From Sandaracinobacteroides hominis (lineage in GTDB: Bacteria > Pseudomonadota > Alphaproteobacteria > Sphingomonadales > Sphingomonadaceae): 64,000 nucleotides of DNA. The stretch's first letter is position 1; every line of letters begins with the position of its first letter. This document shows, piece after piece, positions 57,284 to 64,000 of the stretch. The stretch spans positions 1 to 64,000 of the forward strand of contig NZ_JADCUC010000005.1 of NCBI RefSeq assembly GCF_016464365.1, in the 5' to 3' direction. The notes under the pieces are model-generated. The model ran no database searches. It was not told where the DNA came from and worked only from the letters and a program-made list of their open reading frames with translations. The position numbers and the translations under genes were made by a program.

Positions 57284-57793
57284 ATGGAGGTCGCTCAACC
57301 CGCTGGAGGTATGCCTCCTACAGCGCCGAATGGTATGCGCCATGCGCTTTTGACCATCTGGGCGCCGGCAATTGCGTCTGCAATTTTTGCGGCTATTGTG
57401 ACTTTTTTCGTTACAGCTAATCTAAATAATACGGCTGCGATAAAGCAGCAATACTATGTTTCCCTTGCAAATTTCAATGACACGGGAACAAAGATGGACG
57501 CCGTCCTGAGTAATTATGTAGATGCGCTACTTGACGGAAAGCTTTCTGCCCAAAACAGAAATGAAGTTAGGCAGGCTATCACGACTCACGCTGCTGCGTC
57601 TGCGCAGCTTAAGGGTATATTGGAAGACCGGCAGATTGATAATTACCAGCGAGCGCTAGGAATATTACGTTCATTGTTCGAGCAAACGACCGACATTTCC
57701 TCAGCAATGAGGGCCGGGCAGGCACACATTGATTTGATTGAGCACAGGAACAAAATGCATGATGCTGCTAGGGATCAGATTGAACGTATTTAG
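57284..57793 (+). CDS. AT-rich single-pass membrane protein, partner of the preceding gene
   Basis: This 169-residue protein has a short N-terminal segment and one transmembrane helix at about residues 21-48 (LLTIWAPAIASAIFAAIVTF). A helical, probably periplasmic domain follows with heptad-like spacing (about 55-165) and no cysteines. It is 29 bases after the EVE/PUA-like gene, on the same strand and with the same low GC, so the two likely arrived together and form one unit. The RBS before the ATG is weak, so an alternative start is possible. No family recognised. Confidence 0.6.
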   Translation: MEVAQPAGGMPPTAPNGMRHALLTIWAPAIASAIFAAIVTFFVTANLNNTAAIKQQYYVSLANFNDTGTKMDAVLSNYVDALLDGKLSAQNRNEVRQAITTHAAASAQLKGILEDRQIDNYQRALGILRSLFEQTTDISSAMRAGQAHIDLIEHRNKMHDAARDQIERI

Positions 57794-57817
57794 TTGAGAG
57801 TTATATTTTGCGGCCGC

Positions 57818-57970
57818 GCGGCAAAGCCGCACGAGTCCGCCGATCCAAACAAGAACAAGCAAGAAAGAGCGGGCAAAGCCCGCCCCCGTCGGACGGGTTG
57901 GTCGGCCTGATGGCCTCCGCCCCGCCGGCCGAGCCTGCGGCGTGTCCAGCGTTTGCGCGTTCCGCGCAAA
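57818..57970. repeat. Cluster of short hairpins after the AT-rich gene pair
   Basis: Three perfect small stems lie in 150 bases: GCGGC-AAA-GCCGC (57818-57830), GCGGGC-AAA-GCCCGC (57869-57883) and TTTGCGC-GTTCC-GCGCAAA (57952-57970). CCGTCGGACGG (57886-57896) is a further dyad. This density of stems with AAA loops is not seen elsewhere in the window. The stretch 57794-58046 has no credible gene. Confidence 0.7.
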
Positions 57971-58019
57971 GCTTGGCCGCCTTCGGCTGTCCTACACAAA
58001 CCAAAACGGTTAAATCCTC

Positions 58020-58038
58020 GCCCTCAACCCAAGAGGGC
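58020..58038 (+). promoter_or_regulatory. Hairpin covering the RBS of the HTH protein
   Basis: GCCCTC (58020-58025) and GAGGGC (58033-58038) form a perfect 6-bp stem with loop AACCCAA. The right arm contains GAGGG, the only Shine-Dalgarno sequence for the ATG at 58047, so folding would hide the ribosome site. Confidence 0.5.
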
Positions 58039-58046
58039 AAGCCACC

Positions 58047-58505
58047 ATGCAGTTCCACCCAGTCGCCACCGGTAACCGCAGCAACGGCTGGACCGCCGAC
58101 AAACAGGCCTATTTCCTCGGCCATCTCGCCGCCACCGGTTCTGTCGCGCAAGCGGCGGCCTTCGTCGGCATGACCGCCCGCTCAGCCTACAAGCTCGGTA
58201 CCCGCCCCGATGCCGCCAGCTTCTGCGCCGCATGGAGCCGGGCCATCGATATCGCCTGCGGCCGCCCACCCTTCGTCCCGCATCCAGATGCCGAGCTGGC
58301 GCTCCCCGATCGCCGCTTGATGTGGGCGCTATCCTATCACGGCAATCGTGCAGCCTCGCCCACACGCTCCTATTGCACCCACACACTGGCGCTCGACCTT
58401 CAGGCCGCCATCGCCAACCTCACCGACATCCCGTCAAATCTCGAAGAGATGCCAAGCCCCGAAAGCTCGCGCACGCCCCCACAGGAGTCAGTGCGAAAAT
58501 CGTGA
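58047..58505 (+). CDS. HTH protein of terminase-small-subunit type
   Basis: This 152-residue protein begins with a helix-turn-helix of the kind seen in phage terminase small subunits and in many short sphingomonad proteins: GWTADKQAYFLGHLAATGSVAQAAAFVGMTARSAY, then SFCAAWSRAIDIA. The remaining 90 residues are polar, with no motif I recognise. It is not next to any other phage gene, so I do not call a prophage. GC and codon use match the chromosome. Its RBS lies in a hairpin. The downstream membrane gene starts after 86 bases. Confidence 0.7.
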   Translation: MQFHPVATGNRSNGWTADKQAYFLGHLAATGSVAQAAAFVGMTARSAYKLGTRPDAASFCAAWSRAIDIACGRPPFVPHPDAELALPDRRLMWALSYHGNRAASPTRSYCTHTLALDLQAAIANLTDIPSNLEEMPSPESSRTPPQESVRKS

Positions 58506-58591
58506 ACTTGTCCCAGGTGAATCTCCAACAGGCCCCGGGATTCCCCCGCCTGCCAAATCAGGCTACAGTATTCGTCAGGGAGGATAGCGAA

Positions 58592-59038
58592 ATGGCAACT
58601 GCATCCGATCGTGCCACGCCCTGGTATCACTGGCTTGTCGCGCTGATCGCCATCGCCTGGAACGGCTTTGGCGCCATGGACTATACGATGACGCAGATGA
58701 AAGGCGATGCCTGGCTTCGCCAGATGGAAATGACCGAGGCGCAGATCGCCTATTTCCACACCATGCCAAGCTGGGCGATGGCCGTCTGGGCCATCGGCGT
58801 CTGGGGCGGCGTGCTCGGCGGCGTCCTGCTGCTGTTCCGCAGCCGCCATGCCGTGCCGGCGCTCATCCTCTCGCTTATCGCCTTCGTCGTCAGCCTGATC
58901 TACACCTACCTGCTCTCCAACGGCGCCGCCGTCATGGGCGGGCAGGGCGTCTATGTCATGCAGGCGGTCATCTTCGCCAGCTGCCTGTTCTTTGTCTGGT
59001 ATGCCCGCCGGGCGCTGGCGCGGGGAATCCTGCGCTAA
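58592..59038 (+). CDS. Small four-helix membrane protein
   Basis: This 148-residue inner-membrane protein has four hydrophobic helices (about residues 10-30, 60-82, 87-106 and 115-137). It contains WYHWLVALIAIAWNGFGAMDY, a segment I have met in small membrane proteins loosely annotated as sugar-transporter-like in alphaproteobacteria. No transport motif is present, so I leave the function open. The ATG at 58592 follows AGGGAGGATAGCG. The frame is open far upstream but without a start that fits. Confidence 0.75.
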   Translation: MATASDRATPWYHWLVALIAIAWNGFGAMDYTMTQMKGDAWLRQMEMTEAQIAYFHTMPSWAMAVWAIGVWGGVLGGVLLLFRSRHAVPALILSLIAFVVSLIYTYLLSNGAAVMGGQGVYVMQAVIFASCLFFVWYARRALARGILR

Positions 59039-59099
59039 ACGCCAATATCCTCCCGGCGGGATCCGGCCCAGGATGCCGGGAAAAGCCGGGAGGAATTGC

Positions 59100-59894
59100 A
59101 TGAGACTGAAGGGCAGGGTGGCCATCGTCACCGGAGCATCGAGCGGCATCGGCCGCAGCACCGCCATCACGCTGGCGCGCGAGGGCGCCGCCGTCATGGC
59201 CACCGACATCGACGACAGGGGCGGCGCCGAAACCCTCGCCGCCATCACCGCGGCAGGCGGAAAAGCCAGGTATCTTCAACAGGATGTAAGATCCGAAGAG
59301 CAATGGATCGCCACCGTCGCCGCCACCGTCGCGGCGTTCGGCAACCTGCACATCCTTGTCAACAACGCCGGCATCGGCTCCGGCCAGCTGGTCACCGAAA
59401 TGTCGCTCGAAGCCTGGAACAACCAGGTCGCCATCAACCTCACCGGAGTCTTCCTCGGCTGCAAGCACGCCATTCCCGCCATGCGCAAGACAGGCTCCGG
59501 CGGCTCGATCATCAACATTTCGTCGGTGGCCGGCCTCGAAGGCTCGGCAGGCCTCGCCGGCTACTGCGCCACCAAGGGCGGCGTCCGCCTCTTCACCAAG
59601 GCCGTCGCCAAGGAATATGCCGCAGACCGCATCCGCTGCAACTCGGTCCACCCCGGCATCATCGACACGCCGATCTGGACCAAGATAGACGAAGGCGGCC
59701 TGCAGGAGCTGCAAGCCATCAGCCAACCCGGCGCCAACGCCCCCAACCCGGATATGATCGCCCAGATGGGCTCGCCGATGGCCCGCGCCGGCTCCCCGGA
59801 CGACATCGCCAACGGCATCCTGTTCCTGGCTTCAGACGAAAGCGGCTACATGACCGGAAGCGAGCTGGTGATCGACGGAGGCTGGACGGCTTGA
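59100..59894 (+). CDS. Short-chain dehydrogenase/reductase
   Basis: This 264-residue classical SDR has the cofactor motif TGASSGIG (about residues 11-18), D37 region TDIDD suggesting NAD preference, NNAG (about 88-91), and the catalytic Ser, Tyr and Lys in NISSVAG and YCATKGG. The ending GYMTGSELVIDGGWTA is typical of the 3-beta-hydroxysteroid/glucose dehydrogenase-like group. It oxidises or reduces an alcohol or ketone, but the substrate cannot be predicted. GGAGGAATTGC precedes the ATG at 59100. It converges with mtgA. Confidence 0.9.
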   Translation: MRLKGRVAIVTGASSGIGRSTAITLAREGAAVMATDIDDRGGAETLAAITAAGGKARYLQQDVRSEEQWIATVAATVAAFGNLHILVNNAGIGSGQLVTEMSLEAWNNQVAINLTGVFLGCKHAIPAMRKTGSGGSIINISSVAGLEGSAGLAGYCATKGGVRLFTKAVAKEYAADRIRCNSVHPGIIDTPIWTKIDEGGLQELQAISQPGANAPNPDMIAQMGSPMARAGSPDDIANGILFLASDESGYMTGSELVIDGGWTA

Positions 59895-59943
59895 AGCATG
59901 TTCCGGGGCGAAACCCCGGAAACCCATGCTGACCAACAAAGGT

Positions 59944-60617
<674 letters not shown>

Positions 60618-60633
<16 letters not shown>

Positions 60634-61334
60634 AGACCCTCCAATGTCGTTCGGATGGTGCGTTCCACCACAGCCGCAAAACGCGCCACGCCGGCCTCGT
60701 CACCTATCAGATCCTGCCGGATCTCGAAGCCCAGCGCCGGTATGCCGTGCGCTTCGGCATGCACATCCACCGTATAGTTCAGCACCTTCCCCGAATAGGG
60801 CTCGTTTGCGCCGACCGGCCCGCCCAGATCCTCTGCCTCCAGCGCTGCCAGCCCAAGCTCGGTGGCGCGGAAATCCTTGTTCCAAAGCAATGCAATCGGC
60901 CACGGCCGCGGCGCCGGCGCTTCGGCAAGCGCGGGCGTGAAGCTGTGCACCGAACAGATCAGCTCCGGGCGCCGCTCCGCCACCAGCGCCGCCAGCCCAT
61001 CGTGGAACTGCGCGTGCAGCGCCAGCCGTGCCGCCATAGCCGCCGGCGAAAGGCCGACATTGCCCGGAATGACGATCCCGTCGCTGCGTTCGGGCACGGC
61101 ATGTTCGGGTGGGCGGTTGCAGTCCACAACCAGCCGCGAAACCGTGGCCAGCCAGGCCCGGCAATCCAGAGCTGCCGCCACTGCTTCCGTCACGGCAGCA
61201 GCGCCGATATCCCAGGCCACATGCTGCTGCATTGCCTCCGCGGGAACGCCCAGCACCAGCCCGTCGGGCACCGCGTTGGAGGCGTGATCGCACACCAGCA
61301 GCACGCGGGGGTCGTTGCCGTCGATCAGCCTCAT
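60618..61334 (-). CDS. N-formylglutamate amidohydrolase-family protein
   Basis: This 238-residue protein belongs to the N-formylglutamate amidohydrolase (HutG-like) family: VLLVCDHASNAVPDGL near the start, HVAWDIGAAAVTEAV, SRLVVDCNRPPE, SVHSFTP and PYSGKVLNYTVDVHAEAHGIPALGFEIRQD. The histidines and acidic residues fit a zinc amidohydrolase. Many sphingomonads carry such proteins without histidine-degradation genes, so the substrate is uncertain. The start ATG at 61334 overlaps the stop of the enoyl-CoA hydratase gene by four bases, and the 3' end overlaps mtgA. Confidence 0.88.
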
Positions 61335-62110
61335 CCGCGAAACTCCGGCGCGCGCTTGCCCAGGAAGGCGCTGACGCCTTCCCTGAAATCCGCCCCCGTG
61401 AAGGCTTCGTCGAACACGGCGGCGCTCCTCGCATCGTCGTCCGTGGTGCCATCCAGGATACGCCGGACGACCAGCCGCGTCTGCCGCTGGGTGAAGGGAG
61501 AAACGGCCAGCATCCGCTCGGCCAGCGCCATTGCTGCCGCCTCTGCATCCACGGCCACCTCCTCCACCAGCCCGATCGCCAGCGCTTCGTCGGCAGACAG
61601 CAGCATCCCGGTATAGAGCAGCCGCTTCGCCTGCCCCGGGCCCACCAGATCGACCAGCAGCTTGGTATCGTGCAGCGGATAGACGAGGCCCAGCTTGGCC
61701 GGCGTGATGCCCAGCCGTGCGCGCGGGCTGGCAATGCGGATGTCTGCCGCCAGCGCCAGCCCGCACCCGCCGCCAATGCAATCGCCGTCGACGATGGCAA
61801 TCACCGGCTTCTCGCAGCGGGAAAGCGCCAGCTGCGCGCCGCGAATGGCGGACTGGTTGCGCGCCCGCCATTCGGGGCTCGCGGTCTCTCGCGCGAATTC
61901 GCCGATATCGGCCCCGGCACAGAACAGCCCCGGCGTCGCCGAGCCCAGCAGCAACAGCCGCACGTCGGGGTTTGCCATCGCCTCGCCGACCAGCTGCGGG
62001 ACGGCTTCCCACATCTGCTGATTCATCGCGTTCCGCTTGTCGGCGCGATCCAGCAGCAGCCGGGCGACCGGCCCCTCGATCTTCAGATGGATGGTGGAAA
62101 TCGGCTGCAA
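61331..62110 (-). CDS. Enoyl-CoA hydratase/isomerase-family protein
   Basis: This 259-residue crotonase-fold protein has the CoA-binding and oxyanion segments: LLLLGSATPGLFCAGADIGEF, then KPVIAIVDGDCIGGGCGLALAADIRIAS (with GGG), and RLGITPAKLGLVYP. It keeps one of the two usual acidic residues near the active site, but the exact reaction cannot be settled from sequence. The start is a TTG at 62110 after AGGGAT, with no better ATG at the right position. It heads the three-gene unit with the amidohydrolase and mtgA. Confidence 0.85.
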   Translation of the reverse strand: MQPISTIHLKIEGPVARLLLDRADKRNAMNQQMWEAVPQLVGEAMANPDVRLLLLGSATPGLFCAGADIGEFARETASPEWRARNQSAIRGAQLALSRCEKPVIAIVDGDCIGGGCGLALAADIRIASPRARLGITPAKLGLVYPLHDTKLLVDLVGPGQAKRLLYTGMLLSADEALAIGLVEEVAVDAEAAAMALAERMLAVSPFTQRQTRLVVRRILDGTTDDDARSAAVFDEAFTGADFREGVSAFLGKRAPEFRG

Positions 62111-62178
62111 ATCCCTGACCTTTCAGGGTCAGCATTGGCAGCACCCTATGTGCTTCTCAAGCGTCCGGAACAAGGAAA

Positions 62179-62210
62179 AGGCGGCGACCCGGGATCTTGG
62201 GTCGCCGCCT
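62179..62210 (-). terminator. Terminator of the small secreted-protein gene
   Basis: AGGCGGCGACCC (62179-62190) and GGGTCGCCGCCT (62199-62210) form a perfect 12-bp stem with an 8-base loop. On the minus strand the stem is followed by TTTCC, so it terminates the gene at 62265-62564. Confidence 0.85.
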
Positions 62211-62264
62211 CATACCTGACGGGCCGCTGGGAGGGGGGAGGATGCGGCCGGTCGGGCTTGTTCC

Positions 62265-62564
62265 TTATTGAGCCGAAGCGGTCTCGGTGCCGAGAACGGC
62301 TGCCAGTTCGGTGCCCAGCGCCTTGGCGGCCAGGTTGAACTTCTTGGCGGCTTCCGACCGGTTGCGGGCATCGCACAGGGCTTCACCCAGGGCGATGTTG
62401 CGCTCGGCCTTCTTGGCAGCATCGGCTTCGGCGTTGGCCGAAAGCGCACGCAGCTTGGCGGGAGCGACCGAGCAGGTTTCGGCGCCGGCGGCAAAGGCCG
62501 GAGCGGAGAGAGCCAGGGTCGAAGCCGAGAAAGCGACGGCGACGGAGAGGAGAATGGCGCGCAT
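62265..62564 (-). CDS. Small secreted helical protein
   Basis: This 99-residue protein has a clear signal peptide (about 1-26, cleavage near AFAAG). The mature 73 residues are alanine- and lysine-rich and helical, with two cysteines (ETCSVAP and ALCDARN) that may form a disulfide. No family recognised. It has its own promoter upstream (62695-62723, a leader of about 124 bases) and a strong terminator, so it is a stand-alone gene likely expressed at a fair level. Function unknown. Confidence 0.78.
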   Translation of the reverse strand: MRAILLSVAVAFSASTLALSAPAFAAGAETCSVAPAKLRALSANAEADAAKKAERNIALGEALCDARNRSEAAKKFNLAAKALGTELAAVLGTETASAQ

Positions 62565-63009
62565 GGCAAATCCTTTCGCATCAGTTCAGCAGATGGCCCC
62601 AACCGCGGGGTCTTCGCTCTGCCGGTGCCTCTCGTCCGCTGTTCCCGGCCTTTCCGGGGGGTCGATCCGAGTGGCACTCAATTCGATGAACGCTGAATTA
62701 AAGTTTCGCTCAGTTTCCGTCAACGGGAAAATTGAGCGACGCCCAAATGTTTTGCACAATCTGTGCTGCAGCGCAACATCATTGATCTGAACTGGCGCCA
62801 AAATACATGGATTTCAAGTTGCATGACGTGTCCTATCTATACTGCCATGCAGCAAAGATGGGGGCTGAAATGCGCTGGACGCATGGCTTGCGCGGCCGAA
62901 ATCGCGCGTTGCAGATCGGAAATATGAGTGAGACTCGGAAAGTTCGAGCGCGACTCGAAACTGCTGCAGGACTCCGACGGGCAATCGAACGGGACTGGGA
63001 AGCCCGACT
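62565..63009. other. Intergenic region upstream of the small secreted-protein gene
   Basis: This 445-base region has the promoter at 62695-62723 and a 5' leader of about 124 bases. I see nothing else I can support in 62724-63009. An ORF on the plus strand there is unlikely to be a gene. Confidence 0.55.
62695..62723 (-). promoter_or_regulatory. Sigma-70-type promoter of the small secreted-protein gene
   Basis: On the minus strand TTGACG (62723-62718) and TAATTC (62700-62695) are 17 bases apart. This places transcription start near 62688, 124 bases before the gene start, leaving a leader that could be regulatory. Confidence 0.55.
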
Positions 63010-63534
63010 TCAGGCTTCGCCTTCGGTCTCCACCATGGCGGCAGCGAGGGCGTCGCGTGGCGATTTTCCGCCCCAGAGAACGAACTGGAACACCGGGTAA
63101 TAGCGCTCGCATTCGTCGATGGCGGCATCCACCAGCGCATGTGCCTGCGGCATGCTGAGCGCGGCATCTTCCGGGCCGTCCAGCAGGACAGCGTGACGGA
63201 ACAAGAGGGCGCCATCGGCCGACCATTTCTCGAAATGGCCAATCCACAGCTGTTCGTTCACCAGCGCCAGCGTCTCGAACAGGTTGGCGCGCGTCTCCGC
63301 CTCGCCGTTCACCGCCGAGGCGTTGATCCCGGTCAGCGCGATGAACTGCAGCACCCGGTCTTCCTCGCGCCACAGCGCGCGAAGCTCATAGTCCGACCAG
63401 CTGCCCTTTACGGTGGTGACGATTTCCTCGTCGCCGTCGCGTTCGAAGGCCCAGTTATGGCTGGAGAAATAATGTTCCAGCATGTCGATGGGGGCCGATG
63501 CGTCGGCTCCGATGTCGAACTGAAGGCTGGTCAT
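63010..63534 (-). CDS. YbjN domain-containing protein
   Basis: This 174-residue cytosolic protein is of the YbjN/bacterial sensory-transduction-regulator type: MLEHYFSSHNWAFERDGDEEI at the start, then LVNEQLWIGHFEKWSADGALLFRHAVLLDG. YbjN proteins have a fold like type III secretion chaperones, and their role is not established. The ATG at 63534 follows GAGGA with ideal spacing, which is better than the ATG further upstream. The gene is followed on the same strand by non-coding sequence and preceded by ubiK 148 bases away. Confidence 0.85.
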   Translation of the reverse strand: MTSLQFDIGADASAPIDMLEHYFSSHNWAFERDGDEEIVTTVKGSWSDYELRALWREEDRVLQFIALTGINASAVNGEAETRANLFETLALVNEQLWIGHFEKWSADGALLFRHAVLLDGPEDAALSMPQAHALVDAAIDECERYYPVFQFVLWGGKSPRDALAAAMVETEGEA

Positions 63535-63681
63535 CGCATGTTCCTCAAATTCTTGTGACCCTTTGTGGTTTCCCAAATGCTGGGTCAGCGGCAATTCCAG
63601 GCCACAAGATATTGCGTGGCCTGCAAGCGCTTGGCAAGCCGCTTCAGCAGCGGTGCCGAATTGGCTGTGGATATGTGCCGC

Positions 63682-63960
63682 TCAGTTGATGTCGATCTTG
63701 CGGGTCTTCGGCTTCGCGGCCTTCGGGGCTGCAGCCACCCCCATCTGCGCTTTCAGCGCTTCCAGCTCGGCCTTGGTCTCGGAGGCCATCTGCTTCACCG
63801 CCTCGAACTCGTCGCGCGAAACGAAGTCCATGCCGCCCATGGCTTCGCGGAACTTGTCCTTCATCTTCGCTTCGGCTTCCCGCCCCGCTCCGGCCATGGT
63901 GCCGGCGATCGAAGACATCATGCGTGCAAAATCCTCGAACAGTTGATTCTGGTTCTGCAT
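63682..63960 (-). CDS. ubiK: Ubiquinone biosynthesis accessory factor UbiK (BMFP family)
   Basis: This 92-residue protein has the BMFP/YqiC pattern: an N-terminal helix LFEDFARMMSSIAGTMAG, a middle FREAMGGMDFVSRDEFEAVKQMA, a coiled coil (LKAQ) and a lysine/alanine-rich tail. UbiK helps the ubiquinone-synthesis machinery in other Proteobacteria. The sequence fits that family but is short, so the functional claim is by family only. The start is near the right edge and the upstream promoter is outside or just at the end of the window. Confidence 0.85.
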   Translation of the reverse strand: MQNQNQLFEDFARMMSSIAGTMAGAGREAEAKMKDKFREAMGGMDFVSRDEFEAVKQMASETKAELEALKAQMGVAAAPKAAKPKTRKIDIN

Positions 63961-64000
63961 CGAATGGAGCCTTCCGCTTGGACAAATGAGGGGTATGGTT

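Noticed and set aside
58047-58505. The terminase-small-subunit-like protein as evidence for a prophage
   Set aside because: No large terminase, portal, capsid, tail or integrase gene is nearby, and similar short HTH proteins are common outside phages.
62807-63100. A 97-residue plus-strand ORF in the gap before the YbjN gene
   Set aside because: It overlaps the YbjN coding end, has no RBS, and its sequence is not protein-like. The gap is better explained as leader and spacer.

Overview
The window is high-GC DNA from an alphaproteobacterium, most likely a member of the Sphingomonadales. The signs are strongly C/G-ending codons, a recG / sdhE / mfd cluster, a UrcA-family secreted protein, HAE1-type RND and TonB-dependent outer-membrane systems, and several small proteins of types I associate with sphingomonads. 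I infer this from gene content and did not confirm it by any search.

Layout. (1) 1-3.9 kb is an accessory block of lower GC. It holds the tail of an IS5-type transposase, a LuxR-type regulator with a C-terminal membrane helix, two unknown small proteins, a RadC/JAB protein, and an IS3-family element (2641-3879) with matching ends but no visible target duplication. (2) 4.1-7.9 kb carries a flavin monooxygenase, a glutathione transferase, a DsbA/kappa-type isomerase and the methylation-repair regulator Ada. (3) 7.9-12.2 kb is one giant autotransporter. (4) 12.5-19.7 kb is a TetR regulator and a complete RND efflux operon (adaptor, pump, outer-membrane channel) with three related operator-like palindromes. 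(5) 19.8-25.2 kb is a peptide-utilisation locus: a secreted cyanophycinase + isoaspartyl-peptidase fusion, an Lrp regulator overlapping it, and a divergent TonB-dependent receptor. (6) 25.2-32.4 kb holds superoxide dismutase, a membrane metallophosphoesterase, a DUF885 peptidase, a phosphate-selective-type porin and a D-2-hydroxyacid dehydrogenase. (7) 32.4-38.6 kb holds a methyltransferase, the arginine succinyltransferase genes astA-astD-astB with a divergent Lrp regulator, and a patatin phospholipase. (8) 38.9-48.6 kb is largely housekeeping: mfd, sdhE, recG, tyrS and anmK, plus a low-bias ACP-like membrane protein. (9) 48.7-56.0 kb holds a TPR protein, UrcA, a hydrolase, two overlapping cysteine desulfurases with a 2Fe-2S ferredoxin, and AMP nucleosidase. 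(10) 56.1-57.8 kb is a sharply AT-rich two-gene island, followed by a hairpin-rich stretch and an HTH protein. (11) 58.6-64 kb holds a small membrane protein, an SDR dehydrogenase, mtgA, an N-formylglutamate amidohydrolase, an enoyl-CoA hydratase and small proteins including YbjN-type and UbiK.

How genes may work together. The fusion protein combines the two activities needed to take the Asp-Arg polymer cyanophycin to free Asp and Arg outside the cytoplasm. The ast genes about 11 kb away would degrade arginine, and each locus has its own Lrp/AsnC regulator. Together they make a plausible arginine/cyanophycin-scavenging programme. The AT-rich pair at 56.2-57.8 kb (an EVE/PUA-like protein and a single-pass membrane protein) is the best candidate for an undescribed system. 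No rRNA, tRNA or CRISPR array was found.
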